Source: Streptomyces scabiei 87.22
GTDB lineage: Bacteria; Actinomycetota; Actinomycetes; Streptomycetales; Streptomycetaceae
Direction: 5' to 3'
Length of the DNA stretch: 64,000 bases
NCBI RefSeq assembly: GCF_000091305.1
Contig: NC_013929.1
Location: 3,720,001 to 3,784,000, forward strand
Below are positions 36,361-46,221 of the stretch, piece by piece. The translations under genes and the position numbers were made by a program. Each line of letters begins with the position of its first letter. The first letter of the stretch is position 1. The notes under the pieces were generated by a model. That model made no database searches. It saw only the letters and a program-made list of their open reading frames with translations, and was not told where the DNA came from.

Positions 36361-39300
36361 CCCTGTGCCTTCCTTTCACTCGCTGCTGTCGCGGCATCGG
36401 TGACGCGCTGGGCGAGGGCCGCGAGCAGGATCCTCGCTCCGTCCGGTCCGAGGGCCTTCTCGGCCTGCTTCAAGACGTCGGCAGCGAGGCTGTTGGCCTC
36501 GCTACGAGCCTGTTCCGGCACGTAGATGAGGGTGCGTTGTTCCACGCCGTCGCTGTCTGTCAAGGTCAACAACTGGGCGTCGAGTTTCTCTTCCCGCGCG
36601 CGGACCTCCTTCCCGGCGTGGTGCAGATGTCCGACGCGGTCGAGGGCGGTTGCCATCGAGCGGGCCTTCTGCGGGAAGACCTTGGCCTCGCGGTCGTCCC
36701 AGTCGCCGAGCGCGAGGTTGGTCAGGCGTACGACGATGGGCTCGAGCCAGTCGTCATCTTCCAGGCCATCGCTGAGGACGAAGTCGACGAAGCCACGCAG
36801 TTCCGGGGTCAGCACTGCGCCGGCGAAGCCACGCAGGCGGGACGCGAGCTGTGCGCGCAGCTTCGGCAGTTCGGCCGGCAGTCGGAACTCCCTGGCGAGC
36901 ACGCCTACGACCTCTGCGCGCAACTGGCTGTCGATGGCGACGAGTTCATCGGCGGCCGCCGTGAGTCGTTCGACGTAGGTGTTCGCAGCTTCCGCGTTGG
37001 CGCGGGCGCGGGCCGGGATCTCGGGCAGGCCGAGGGCCTTCGGCAACGCGTGGAAGATGAGGTCGTCGGGGTCCTGTGCCCGGACGATCGTCGTGCGTAC
37101 GGTGCTCGCGTCGGCGGAAATGTTCTTGGTATTGCGGGCGTACTTGTGCAGGTCGGCAACGCGCGTGATCAGGGCGCTGGCGACAGAGAGGAGGTCAGGG
37201 TTGCGCAGGGCCTTGGATCGCGGTGCTTCCACACCGAGCGAGACCATCAGCTTCTTGATGATGCTGCCGCGCAGGCCGTCCCCTGCCGGTGTGTACTTCA
37301 CCTCGAAGCGGGCCGCGCTTTTGACCAGGCGCTCGACGGCATCGATGGTCAGCCGGGGCAGGTAGGTGCCTTCCTCGAACAAGGCGACGTCGTGGCGTCG
37401 GATGATCAGGGCCGGGAGCAGGAAGACCGGGATCACGCCGGCCTTGAGCCCGTACGGCGGACTCTTGAGGACACGGATAACCTCTTCCATGCTGACCCGC
37501 TCGGTGGCGCCGGACAGTGCCTCGTTGAGGGCGTTCCAGGCGGGCTGGGCGTGCTCGTGCCCCTCGCCGGGCGGGGAGAAGCCGTACGGGAGCAGGCTCT
37601 CTTGCTGACTCTCGGCCTGGGCCACCCCGTTTTCGCGATGCAGGCCGAGATAGGCCAAAACTCCGCTATAGATGGCGCGTTCGGCTTTGTACCCGACGAG
37701 GCCGAGGTTCTCCTTGCCAGAGGCGGAGAGCATGGCCGTCAGCAGTATGCCGCGCGCCTGGGCAGCCTGGCTGGTCAGGACATGGCGGCCGAGCATCTCG
37801 TTGCGGATATGCGGGGTGTGCGGATACACGGATTCGCAGGCGAGGGAGACCAGGCCGCTCAGGCTGCGGGCGGTTAGGCCGGAGGCGGCGGGTTCCTCGC
37901 CGGGGGCGATGCCGGTGTGCCACAGGCTCCAGGACGCTTCGGAGGACGGCGGGTAGAAGGCGTCCTGCATGAGTTCGAGCAGCTCGGCCTCGGCCTGCAC
38001 GAGCCTCTCGATGACCTCGCGGCGCGCGACGTGGTCGATGTCCTGCTGGGTGCTGAGTTCCTTCAGCGCGACGAGGTAGGTGGCCGTGGTCAGTACGACG
38101 TCGGGGTCAGGGGTGGTGCCGACAAGTACGGGCAGGGGCGAGCGGACGGTGGGCCGGTCGGCGTCGGTACCGAGGTGGAAGACGACGAGACCGTCGGCGG
38201 GCTCCTTGAGCTCGTCGGGGGCGGCGACAGTCTTGGTCTCGGGGCCGCTGACTGCGGTGTAGAACACGCGCATCATGCCGGTCACCTGGCTGTGGCGGCC
38301 TGCCACGAATGCCTGGGGAACGAGGCTGCCGAGCCGGTCGATGACCGCGGCGTCGTCGAAGTGGCTGATGATGTCCTTGAGTCGGCCGTCGATGTCGACG
38401 TCGGTGCCCTGCCAGACTCGGTATTCGCCACTGAACTCACGGTGGACGAGGAAGCCCCGGCGCACGAGGTCGGCGAGTCGCTCTTCGAGCGCAGTGAAGG
38501 CGCCAGGGTCTGCGACGTCGGTAGGGTCGTGGAGGGCGAAGTGGATCATCGGGGCGGTGGCGCTAAGCGCCCCGTCGGAGTCAATCAGGTTGAGGACGCC
38601 GATGGTCTTCAGTACGTCCTGATCGGTGTCCGGGAGTCCGTTGGCGTCCCGGATGCGCGAGTCGACTTCAATCCACTTGCTGGCGTTGGCGGAGGCGAGC
38701 AGGGCGGTGCGCCCGGAGTTGATGAAGTAGTCCCACAGCTGCGGCAGCCGCACCGTGCTCGCACTGTCCGCGTCCGGGTTGCTGTGCCGGGACAGCGAGT
38801 GGCGGACGGTATTGGGCTCCCCGCTGTTGAGGAAGCCCGACAGGCTGCGGTCGTGCTGGCCGATCTGGGCGGCGAGGATCGGTGCGGCGAGGGCCGTGAT
38901 GGGGTGCAGCGGGTAGAGGTCGGCGAAGTGGTCAGGGCCGAGCTCGGCGAGAACGCCGAGACCGTGCTGCGTCCAGAGGTCCGCGGATGCCTCGGCGGAC
39001 GCGGTGATCAGGGCCTGGCCGGCAGAGTTGACCGCCGAGCGGTCGAGGCGGCGGCGCAGAAGGTGCAGAGAGTCGCCCTGGTGAGGGACGAAGGTAATGT
39101 CTTCGAAGCGGCCCTGGATCTTGGCCCATTCGCGGGTCTTGAGTTCGCTGGACCGTGAGGCGTAGTCCATGAACGACAAGTGCTGCAAGGTCATCAGGTA
39201 GACGGGCAGACCGTTGGGGCCGGCCGCTCGCTCGGCGAGTTCCTGCAGCAGGAACAGGTCGTGCTGGGCGTCAGCAAACTCATTGTGCCCGGCGAGGTGC

Positions 39301-39935
39301 TCGAGCGTCTTGCCGAACTCATCGATGACGAGGAGCAGGGGCTGCTGCCCGTCTGATGTCAGAGCCGTGACGGCGCCGAGAATCTCCTTGGCGCCGGCGC
39401 GGTCCGGGTCGGCGCACCCCTCCAGGGCGGTGGCAATGGCCTTCGGGACGCGCTTACCCCAGCGTCGCACCGCCGCCGTGTGCAGAGCACGGGAGAGGGT
39501 CGCGACGACGGGCTCTCGGCGTGCGGTGGCCACGCCGCCGAGAAACCCCTCAGGCGCAAGGGCGTCGCGTGCTGCGGCAACGCGCTGGGCAAGGGCAGGG
39601 CTGGCCTCATCGAGGATGCGCTCGGCCTCGTCACGCCGCTTGGCATCCCGCCCCAGCAGCGCATCGATGAAGTTGGACAGCGTGGACTTGCCGGAACCGT
39701 AGGGACCGGTGAACGACCAGGCCCGTGTCCGGCGTTGGTCGGCCAGCGCGCTCGCGATGCGTTCCAGAACATCGACGGCACGAGCGCCGACATACGGGTC
39801 GTGGAGGGCGTCCTCGACATCGCGCTCCAGGTTGGTCGAGCGCATCTGGGAGCCGACGAGTTGGATGCCAGCGGGGAACTGCGGGGCCTCACTCGCCGGA
39901 CTGTCTGGGGTCCGCGTGGGGGTTGCGGTGGTCAC
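36357..39935 (-). CDS. sspC: SspC: large P-loop ATPase of phosphorothioation (1192 aa)
   Basis: ATG 39935, overlapping sspB by ATGA. Walker A GPYGSGKST at 77-85 and Walker B LLLVIDEFGK around 200-209 give a complete P-loop ATPase near the N-terminus. The remaining about 900 residues are mixed alpha/beta with no enzyme motif I recognise. Position between a DUF4007 gene and a DndC-like gene is the Ssp operon order. The role, coupling ATP use to the modification machinery, is from the family. The long plus-strand ORFs opposite are shadows. Confidence 0.83.
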   Translation of the reverse strand: MTTATPTRTPDSPASEAPQFPAGIQLVGSQMRSTNLERDVEDALHDPYVGARAVDVLERIASALADQRRTRAWSFTGPYGSGKSTLSNFIDALLGRDAKRRDEAERILDEASPALAQRVAAARDALAPEGFLGGVATARREPVVATLSRALHTAAVRRWGKRVPKAIATALEGCADPDRAGAKEILGAVTALTSDGQQPLLLVIDEFGKTLEHLAGHNEFADAQHDLFLLQELAERAAGPNGLPVYLMTLQHLSFMDYASRSSELKTREWAKIQGRFEDITFVPHQGDSLHLLRRRLDRSAVNSAGQALITASAEASADLWTQHGLGVLAELGPDHFADLYPLHPITALAAPILAAQIGQHDRSLSGFLNSGEPNTVRHSLSRHSNPDADSASTVRLPQLWDYFINSGRTALLASANASKWIEVDSRIRDANGLPDTDQDVLKTIGVLNLIDSDGALSATAPMIHFALHDPTDVADPGAFTALEERLADLVRRGFLVHREFSGEYRVWQGTDVDIDGRLKDIISHFDDAAVIDRLGSLVPQAFVAGRHSQVTGMMRVFYTAVSGPETKTVAAPDELKEPADGLVVFHLGTDADRPTVRSPLPVLVGTTPDPDVVLTTATYLVALKELSTQQDIDHVARREVIERLVQAEAELLELMQDAFYPPSSEASWSLWHTGIAPGEEPAASGLTARSLSGLVSLACESVYPHTPHIRNEMLGRHVLTSQAAQARGILLTAMLSASGKENLGLVGYKAERAIYSGVLAYLGLHRENGVAQAESQQESLLPYGFSPPGEGHEHAQPAWNALNEALSGATERVSMEEVIRVLKSPPYGLKAGVIPVFLLPALIIRRHDVALFEEGTYLPRLTIDAVERLVKSAARFEVKYTPAGDGLRGSIIKKLMVSLGVEAPRSKALRNPDLLSVASALITRVADLHKYARNTKNISADASTVRTTIVRAQDPDDLIFHALPKALGLPEIPARARANAEAANTYVERLTAAADELVAIDSQLRAEVVGVLAREFRLPAELPKLRAQLASRLRGFAGAVLTPELRGFVDFVLSDGLEDDDWLEPIVVRLTNLALGDWDDREAKVFPQKARSMATALDRVGHLHHAGKEVRAREEKLDAQLLTLTDSDGVEQRTLIYVPEQARSEANSLAADVLKQAEKALGPDGARILLAALAQRVTDAATAASERKAQG

Positions 39936-41038
39936 GCGGCGGTCTCCTCGTCAAAGAGCTTCTCGGTCGCCTCGGACGTGTCCGTGGCCTTCGTGTCGAG
40001 TTCCTTCTGCTCGGCCTCGGCGAGCTGGGGGAACATAGAGGCCCACTTCTCACGGGTGGGGAAGTTGGGGCGTCGGGTGACGAAGTCGTATTGCTCGTCG
40101 AGGACTTCCCACGCCAGAGCGAAGGGGTCGGCCGTGAAGGCGAGGCTGCGCTGCCCCACGGCCTCGGTCAGGTTGAGGTTCGGGTGGTCGGCGGCGACCT
40201 TCTGCAGTGCAGTGACGATCTCGTTTTCCCGGACGCGGAATGCGCGCCCTGGGGAGCCCGGCTCGTTGGCCAGGCGGGCCACGGAGATCGAGTTGGCCTG
40301 GCGGGAGAACTTGGCGGCGTAGTCGAGGCAGGCGTAGGCCAGGACCCGGGCCGGCAGCGAGGTGCGGTGCCCGCTGGTGAACTGCCACTCGGGCTTGCCG
40401 CGGGTACCTACGAAGGTGAGCAGGTCAAGGTCGCGGAAGGGACAGGCGAGCAGGTCCTCGTAGCTGCCCGGCGAGCCAGCCTTCTCCGGGACGCTGCGCG
40501 CGTACATCTTGGTAAGGCAGTCAACGTCACGGACGATCGACGCCTCTTCCGGGCTCTTGTCGTAGGAGAAGTTCACGTGCCGGGTGACCACCTGCGTCAT
40601 GTCCGCGGTCGTGAACCGGGAGAACGGCGCGAGGTGGAAGGCCGTGTACCAGGTCGGCGCGTGGCTCTTGGCGCCGGGACGGGAAGAGATCAGCCACCAG
40701 TGCAGCAGCCATAGGCTGCCGTTCTCCTCCAGATACGGGTCCGCTCCGTCCTCGTCTAGAAGCCAGCGTGCTTCCCAGGTCGGGTAGGAGAACTTGGCCT
40801 GCGTGCCCTTCGCCGGATTGCACTCCCGGGTCAATTTGAACGCCCGCGACCAGTAGCGCATGGCGTTGACCATGTTCTTGCCCACTCCGAACCCCACCGG
40901 CGCACCGTCCGCGAGGAACGCACCCTGGTCCTGTTTGACCTGCATGTACGCCTTGTGCAGCCAGCCGAAGCGGGGCGCGAACGTCTCGTGTCGCGCGAAG
41001 GCAAAAAGGGCGGCTTCCCCAAGCCGGCTGTCTGACAT
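39932..41038 (-). CDS. sspB: SspB: DUF4007 nickase component (368 aa)
   Basis: ATG 41038 is preceded by GAGAGG at good spacing, better than the TTG at 41059. The opening GEAALFAFARHETFAPRFGWLHKAY is the hallmark of DUF4007 proteins, with FGVGKNMVNAMRYWSRAFKL shortly after. In the Ssp system the DUF4007 protein makes the single-strand nick at which sulfur is inserted. It is separated from sspA by 58 bases and coupled to sspC. Confidence 0.87.
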   Translation of the reverse strand: MSDSRLGEAALFAFARHETFAPRFGWLHKAYMQVKQDQGAFLADGAPVGFGVGKNMVNAMRYWSRAFKLTRECNPAKGTQAKFSYPTWEARWLLDEDGADPYLEENGSLWLLHWWLISSRPGAKSHAPTWYTAFHLAPFSRFTTADMTQVVTRHVNFSYDKSPEEASIVRDVDCLTKMYARSVPEKAGSPGSYEDLLACPFRDLDLLTFVGTRGKPEWQFTSGHRTSLPARVLAYACLDYAAKFSRQANSISVARLANEPGSPGRAFRVRENEIVTALQKVAADHPNLNLTEAVGQRSLAFTADPFALAWEVLDEQYDFVTRRPNFPTREKWASMFPQLAEAEQKELDTKATDTSEATEKLFDEETAA

Positions 41039-41096
41039 CCGGGACCTCTCTGTGTCCAATGCGATTGCTCTAACGAGGTGCTAAATGGGGTAACGG

Positions 41097-42272
41097 TCAG
41101 CGGGGACCGTCGGGTTCGGCCAGCGCGGCCCGAACCTGCGTCACGGCGCGTTTGACGGCCCGCGCCGCGTGCTCGACCTCGGCCTCTGTGGTGGCGTAGC
41201 CCAGCGAGAAGCGGATCGTGCTGTCTGCGTCCGCCCGGGACAGGCCCATGGCCAGGAGAACGTGGCTCGGTGTGGGGGCGCCGGACGCGCACGCGCTGCC
41301 CTCCGAGGCAGCGATCTCGGGCATCGCCGCCAGGACTGCGTCCGCCGGCACCCCAGGGAAGGTGACGCTCGTCACGCCCGGTAGGCGCTGATCACGCCGA
41401 CCATTGATCCGGGACTCGGGCAGGGCGTCGGCCATGAGGTGTTCGAGGCGGTCGCGCAGTGCCTCAACGCGCTCGGCCTCCTCGCCGAGTCCGCGCGCCG
41501 CAGCCTCAGCCGCGGCGCCCATGCCCATGATCCCTGCCACATTCAGCGTGCCTGCGCGCCAGCCCCGCTCCTGTCCGCCGCCCACGAGGAGCGGGCGGTG
41601 CGGCAGGGAGGATCCTCGGCGTACGTACAGGGCGCCGACTCCTTGCGGTCCGCCGAACTTGTGGGCCGACAGCGACAAAAGGTCAACGTCGAGTTCAGCA
41701 ACGTCGACGGGGAGACGGCCGATGATCTGTGTGGCGTCCGTGTGGACGAGTGCGCCGGCTTCACGGGCCGCCTTGGCCGCGACGCGGAGGTCGGTGAGGA
41801 CGCCGGTCTCGTTGTTCGCCGCCATCAGGGAGACCACTCCCCCGCGACGCGTGGCAAAGACCTGATCGAGGGCGCCGAGATCCACCAGGCCGTCGCCGCC
41901 GACCGGGAGCAGTACAAGATCCTCCGGGCTCCCAGCGGTGACCGCGCGGGCTGTTTCCAGGACAGCCGGGTGCTCAACGGGGCTTGTGACCAAGGGATTT
42001 CCGGCACTGAATGCGGCTCGGAGGGCCAGGTTATTCGCTTCGGTTGCTCCGGATGTGAAGATGATCTCGCCGGGTGAGCAGCCGAGGAGGTCGGCTAGCT
42101 GACGGCGGGCGACGTCGACCCGGTGAGCGGCCTGTCGTCCCGGTGGGTGCAGGCTTGAGGCATTGCCGACCGCTTGCATGACCTCGATGACGGCCGCGAG
42201 GGCCTCGGGACGGATCGGGGCGGTGGCGTTGTAGTCAAAATAGGACGTACCTGACCCATTCGGCCCGTTCAT
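41097..42272 (-). CDS. sspA: SspA: cysteine desulfurase of phosphorothioation (391 aa)
   Basis: ATG 42272 behind GGGGTGGC gives the usual NifS/IscS start (YFDYNATAPIRPEA); the open frame reaches 42350 but the extra residues look like leader. PLP-binding Lys205 in SAHKFGGPQG, active-site loop Cys328 in GSACASG. It supplies sulfur for SspBCD. First gene of the operon. A TAGGAT hexamer (42371 to 42366 on the minus strand) could be its -10, giving a leader of about 90 bases. Confidence 0.87.
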   Translation of the reverse strand: MNGPNGSGTSYFDYNATAPIRPEALAAVIEVMQAVGNASSLHPPGRQAAHRVDVARRQLADLLGCSPGEIIFTSGATEANNLALRAAFSAGNPLVTSPVEHPAVLETARAVTAGSPEDLVLLPVGGDGLVDLGALDQVFATRRGGVVSLMAANNETGVLTDLRVAAKAAREAGALVHTDATQIIGRLPVDVAELDVDLLSLSAHKFGGPQGVGALYVRRGSSLPHRPLLVGGGQERGWRAGTLNVAGIMGMGAAAEAAARGLGEEAERVEALRDRLEHLMADALPESRINGRRDQRLPGVTSVTFPGVPADAVLAAMPEIAASEGSACASGAPTPSHVLLAMGLSRADADSTIRFSLGYATTEAEVEHAARAVKRAVTQVRAALAEPDGPR

Positions 42273-42560
42273 TGTCTGCCACCCCGCCTCGCTCGTGTCG
42301 CACACCAATGTACTGCTGGGGGAACCCGTCCCTCGCATCCGGGGTTCCACCAGTAGCTCGCCGTGATCCTATCCGCGAGCCGAGATCCACTCTTTGAATC
42401 ACTCGAACGTGTGGTGTCGCAAGCCATTTATCGAACGAGTGTTCCATGATGCGTGGAAGGCGGACGCCTCACAGCGAGATCTACATCTTGGTCGAGCGCG
42501 CCGGGCAGGGAGCCGTCAAATGTCGCTCCTGGCTGGGCTTTTCGCCTATTGGCACCCCTG

Positions 42561-42583
42561 TTGTCAGTGGCCCCCTTTAGGGT
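42561..42583 (+). promoter_or_regulatory. PafBC-type DNA-damage promoter for the helicase-MORC-PLD operon
   Basis: TTGTCAGTG (42561-42569), 8-bp spacer, TAGGGT (42578-42583). This matches every fixed position of the actinobacterial RecA-independent damage promoter, TTGTCRGTG-N8-TANNNT, which is activated by PafBC. It reads right, about 135 bases before the helicase start. The rest of the 42273-42725 gap shows only the sspA leader. Confidence 0.75.
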
Positions 42584-42660
42584 GGTCCGCACGCTGCAGC
42601 GTTGAAGTCACAGCAACGTTGGGGCGGTGCTTGGCTTGCTCCAACTGGGGGTGGAACTTC

Positions 42661-42729
42661 ATGACAACAGCCGCGTCGGCTGCGGACACGTGCGGGCTGG
42701 AGCCTGCCGCCGGGCAGGTGGGGCAGTGA
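42661..42729 (+). CDS. Possible leader peptide of the helicase operon (22 aa)
   Basis: ATG 42661 follows GGGGGTGGAA at good spacing and opens a 22-codon frame (TTAASAADTCGLEP) whose TGA overlaps the GTG start of the helicase (GTGA at 42726-42729). The overlap suggests translational coupling. Whether the peptide itself matters is unknown. Confidence 0.4.
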   Translation: MTTAASAADTCGLEPAAGQVGQ

Positions 42730-44354
42730 CCACCTGGTCACCAGGGATGTCCTTCAAGGCACTGCTCGCGGATGCGCCGATGGCGTACATCCGAGCGCAT
42801 CTCGGCGAGCAGCTGTGCGCTCTGCTCGACCTGATCGAGGGAGGCACGGCAGGTGACGACCGCCTTCGGGCTGTCGCCCCCATCGCCATCGACGCCGAGC
42901 GTCTGGTCGCCGACGCTGCTGAGCGTACGGCCCTGATTGCCCTGGTTCCGAAGCCCAAGCAGGCGGAGTTGACTCAGCGCCTGGGCTCGCTGGGGGACGA
43001 GCAGGAGCCGCTGGACTACCTGCAGAGCCTGAAATGGACGGCCGACGAGCGCCGCGAGCTCCTGGAGTTCTTCGGCTTCACGATCGACCGGGTGCCATCC
43101 CTCCCGCCGGCGTTCAAGCAGGAGGCGGGGCCGGAGTACGGCTTGTTCCCGCATCAGCGTCAAGCTGCAGCACGGGTCAAGGAACTGTTGTACGACGGCT
43201 CACGGCGGACGGTGCTGCACCTCCCCACGGGTGTGGGCAAGACCCGAACGGGCATGAGCCTGATCTGCGACCATCTGCGGCAGCATGAGCCCACTGTGGT
43301 GGTGTGGCTGGCCCACGGTCAGGAACTGCTGGAGCAGGCCGCCGTCGAGTTCGAGCGCGCCTGGACGAAAGTAGGCGACCGACCGGTCCCCGTCCTGCGG
43401 GTCTGGGGCAACGCCTCGGCAGACCTTGCAGACATGACCGACGGGCTGGTCGTGCTCGGCCTGGAGAAGGCCGTCTCGGCGGCCAAGTCGGATCCGCAGT
43501 TCCTGGCCACTCTTGCAGCACGCAGCACGCTGACGGTCTTCGACGAGGCCCATCAGATCATCGCACCCACGTTCCAGCGAGTAGTCGATGAACTGACGAT
43601 CCGTCACGATGCGAGTCTGCTGGGGCTGACCGCCACCCCGGGGCGCACGTGGGCCGACATCTCCAAAGATGAGGAGCTCTCCGACTACTTCTCCCGGCAG
43701 AAGGTCATGCTGGAGATCGAGGGCTACACGAACCCGGTCGCAGCCTTGATCGACCAGGGCTACCTGGCCAAGCCGCTGATGCGGACGGTTGCCTCCGAGG
43801 CCGGCATGCATCTGTCCGCCCGGGACCAGCAGCTCCTTGCACGGTCCTTCGATATCCCGGCCGCCATGATGGCCGAACTCGCGCGCGACGAGCAGTGGAA
43901 CCTCAAGATCGTCCAGACGATCACGGAGCTGCTCCAGCAACAGCACCGGCGCATCCTGGTGTTCGCCGCCTCCGTGGACCACTGCCGGCTAATCGCAGCG
44001 GTGCTTTCCGCTGCGGGCTTCGATGCCGAGTTCGTGACGGGCGAGTCCTCCCCCCGGCACCGCAGCCAGGTCATCTCGCGATTCAAGGGGTCCGGCCGTC
44101 GCCCCATGGTGCTGTGCAACTTCGGTGTCCTGACGACTGGCTTCGACGCACCGGCCGCCAGCGCGGCAGTGATCGCCCGCCCGACCAAGTCCCTGGTGCT
44201 GTACAGCCAGATGGTCGGCCGCGTCATCCGCGGCCCGAAGGCCGGCGGCACGGACACCTGCGAAATCGTCACCGTCGTAAACCCGGAGCTTCCCGGGTTC
44301 GGCGACGTGGCAGAAGCATTCACCAACTGGGAAGACGTATGGGAGACAGCGTGA
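42726..44354 (+). CDS. SF2 DEAH-type helicase (542 aa)
   Basis: GTG 42726. A helical N-terminus (about 1-120) precedes an SF2 core: Q-like region YGLFPHQRQAAARV, Walker A LPTGVGKTRT with Lys172, DEAH box DEAHQ at 273-277, TATPGRT (motif III), and the second RecA lobe with TTGFDAP and QMVGRVIRG (V/VI). The layout is that of restriction-type helicases (UvrB/R.HsdR_C-like). First gene of a three-gene operon with a MORC-like ATPase and a PLD nuclease, divergent from sspA. No methyltransferase is in the operon. Confidence 0.85.
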   Translation: MTTWSPGMSFKALLADAPMAYIRAHLGEQLCALLDLIEGGTAGDDRLRAVAPIAIDAERLVADAAERTALIALVPKPKQAELTQRLGSLGDEQEPLDYLQSLKWTADERRELLEFFGFTIDRVPSLPPAFKQEAGPEYGLFPHQRQAAARVKELLYDGSRRTVLHLPTGVGKTRTGMSLICDHLRQHEPTVVVWLAHGQELLEQAAVEFERAWTKVGDRPVPVLRVWGNASADLADMTDGLVVLGLEKAVSAAKSDPQFLATLAARSTLTVFDEAHQIIAPTFQRVVDELTIRHDASLLGLTATPGRTWADISKDEELSDYFSRQKVMLEIEGYTNPVAALIDQGYLAKPLMRTVASEAGMHLSARDQQLLARSFDIPAAMMAELARDEQWNLKIVQTITELLQQQHRRILVFAASVDHCRLIAAVLSAAGFDAEFVTGESSPRHRSQVISRFKGSGRRPMVLCNFGVLTTGFDAPAASAAVIARPTKSLVLYSQMVGRVIRGPKAGGTDTCEIVTVVNPELPGFGDVAEAFTNWEDVWETA

Positions 44355-46219
44355 CCAGCGACGGCAGCAACTACCGGATCGTCAGTCCTGCGCTGACCGT
44401 CAAGGCCATGCGGGACAGCGGCTATAAAAACACCGCATACGCCCTCGCCGAACTGATCGACAACAGCATCGACGCCAAGGCCACCCTCGTGGAGGTCTTC
44501 GCCTGCGAGAACCCCGTCCAGGTTGGCTCCCGGACCAGCCACCGTGTGGAGACCATCGCGGTCCTCGATAACGGCCATGGCATGGAAGCACAGCAGCTTC
44601 GGCGCGCTCTGAAGTACGGGGACGGGGACGGGGCGGACCCGGGCCGCATCGGCCGTTTCGGCATGGGCCTGCCCAACTCAAGCATGTCCCAGTGCACCCG
44701 GCTCGACGTGTGGTCCTGGACCAACGGTGCGGGCAACGCCATGTGGACCTACCTCAGCCTCGAAGAGATCGAGAAGGGAGAAACCGACGACGTCCCCGAG
44801 CCTGGACACTCCCCGCTGCCGGACTACTGGCGAGACCTGAGCGAGGGCCTTGGGGACACCGGCACGCTCGTCGTCTGGACCAACCTGGACAAGGTCAACT
44901 GGTACGGAGCCGCGGCCACCCTGAAGAACACCGCCGATCTGATCGGCCGGGTCTACCGGCACTACCTCGACAAGGGACGCGTCGACATCCGAATGGCCCC
45001 TGTCCGCGAGGGCAAGGTCGTTGACGGCGAGTACCACGCCGTGCCCAACGACCCTCTGTACCTGATGGCGCCGACATCCACGCCGGAGCCGTTCCACAAC
45101 AAGCCGATGTTCATGCCGTTCTCGATGGGAAGCGAGTCTGAACCTGGTGTGATGCACTTCCCCGTGCTCCACGAGGGCAAGCGGCACAACATCACGGTCC
45201 GGGCCTCCATCGCCCGCCCGGAGGCCCGCCGTGCCGACGTCGAAGGCCACCCGTGGCCAGACAGCATCAGCCGTACAACCGACTCCGGCATCCTGCCGTG
45301 GGGCAAGCACGCCCGGCGCAACGTCGGAATCTCGCTCGTGCGTCAGGGCAGGGAACTGGACCTCGACGCCTCATGGGCCATCGGCTACGACCCGACGGAG
45401 CGGTGGTGGGGCATCGAGGTGGAGTTCCCGCCGGACCTCGATCCCATCTTCGGCGTGACCAACAATAAGCAGAGCGCCACCGTCTTCTCGTCCCTTGCGC
45501 ACTTCGACTGGAAGGCGCACGCGGAGGCCGGCGAATCCTTCAAGGGCTTCAAGGAGCGCCTTGCCGAGCTCGGCGATCCGCGTCTGCCCTTGATCGACCT
45601 CGTGCTCTACCTGGAAGAGAAGCTGCTGCCAGCCATCCGGCGCCAGCTGAAGCAGCAGACGCTCGGGACCCGCAAGAGCAAAAAGCGGCATGACGATGAC
45701 GTCGCTTCCAAGGTCACGGACGCCGTCAAGCGCCGCAGTGAGGAGGGCTACACCGGCAAGACCGACGAGCTCGACGAAGGAACGACCCCCGAGGCCAAGC
45801 GGCAGGAACAGGTCGAGGCCCTCACCCAGCGGCACCACCTGGACGAGGACACCGCCCAGTCCATGGTCGAAGAGTCCCTGGAGAAGGATCTGCGCGCGCG
45901 GTGGATCTCCAGCTTCCAGGACACCCCCGCCTTCTTCAGCATCGACCTCATGGCCGGCATGCTGCAGGTGATCTTCAACGAGAAGCATCCGCTGCACGCC
46001 CAGCTCATGGCCGTCCTCGAAGACGTCCCCGAGGACGCCGACGCCAACGAGCTGCGCGACCGGCTCGACCGTGCCGCCGACACCTTCAAGCTGCTGCTCT
46101 TCTCCTGGGCCCGGATGGAAGACGAGACTTACCCCGACCGCGACCGCGAGCGCATCGCCGACGCGCGGCGCGAGTGGGGCCGGTACGCCCGCGACTTCGT
46201 GGACGGGAAGGCCGACTGA
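44351..46219 (+). CDS. MORC-like GHKL ATPase (622 aa)
   Basis: GTG 44351 overlaps the helicase stop (GTGA); ATG 44339 is an alternative. Bergerat ATP site: N-box ELIDNSID (34-41), G1 DNGHG (73-77), GRFGMGLPNS (101-110). A second, S5-fold-like region lies around 280-390. The C-terminal third has charged helices (RKSKKRHDDDVASKV) likely to form coiled coils. Prokaryotic MORC/MutL-like ATPases are known in operons with helicases and restriction nucleases. It probably clamps or loops DNA on ATP binding; that role is inferred. Confidence 0.82.
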   Translation: MTSDGSNYRIVSPALTVKAMRDSGYKNTAYALAELIDNSIDAKATLVEVFACENPVQVGSRTSHRVETIAVLDNGHGMEAQQLRRALKYGDGDGADPGRIGRFGMGLPNSSMSQCTRLDVWSWTNGAGNAMWTYLSLEEIEKGETDDVPEPGHSPLPDYWRDLSEGLGDTGTLVVWTNLDKVNWYGAAATLKNTADLIGRVYRHYLDKGRVDIRMAPVREGKVVDGEYHAVPNDPLYLMAPTSTPEPFHNKPMFMPFSMGSESEPGVMHFPVLHEGKRHNITVRASIARPEARRADVEGHPWPDSISRTTDSGILPWGKHARRNVGISLVRQGRELDLDASWAIGYDPTERWWGIEVEFPPDLDPIFGVTNNKQSATVFSSLAHFDWKAHAEAGESFKGFKERLAELGDPRLPLIDLVLYLEEKLLPAIRRQLKQQTLGTRKSKKRHDDDVASKVTDAVKRRSEEGYTGKTDELDEGTTPEAKRQEQVEALTQRHHLDEDTAQSMVEESLEKDLRARWISSFQDTPAFFSIDLMAGMLQVIFNEKHPLHAQLMAVLEDVPEDADANELRDRLDRAADTFKLLLFSWARMEDETYPDRDRERIADARREWGRYARDFVDGKAD

Positions 46220-46221
46220 GC

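Noticed and set aside
36537..39158. Long plus-strand frames opposite sspC (446 and 413 codons)
   Set aside because: They are antisense to a gene with intact Walker motifs and show no domain; the skewed Val/Gly/Glu/Arg content marks them as shadows.
42394..42729. 111-codon plus-strand frame in the sspA-helicase gap
   Set aside because: The first two thirds overlap the predicted promoters and look non-coding; only the last 22 codons have a ribosome site.
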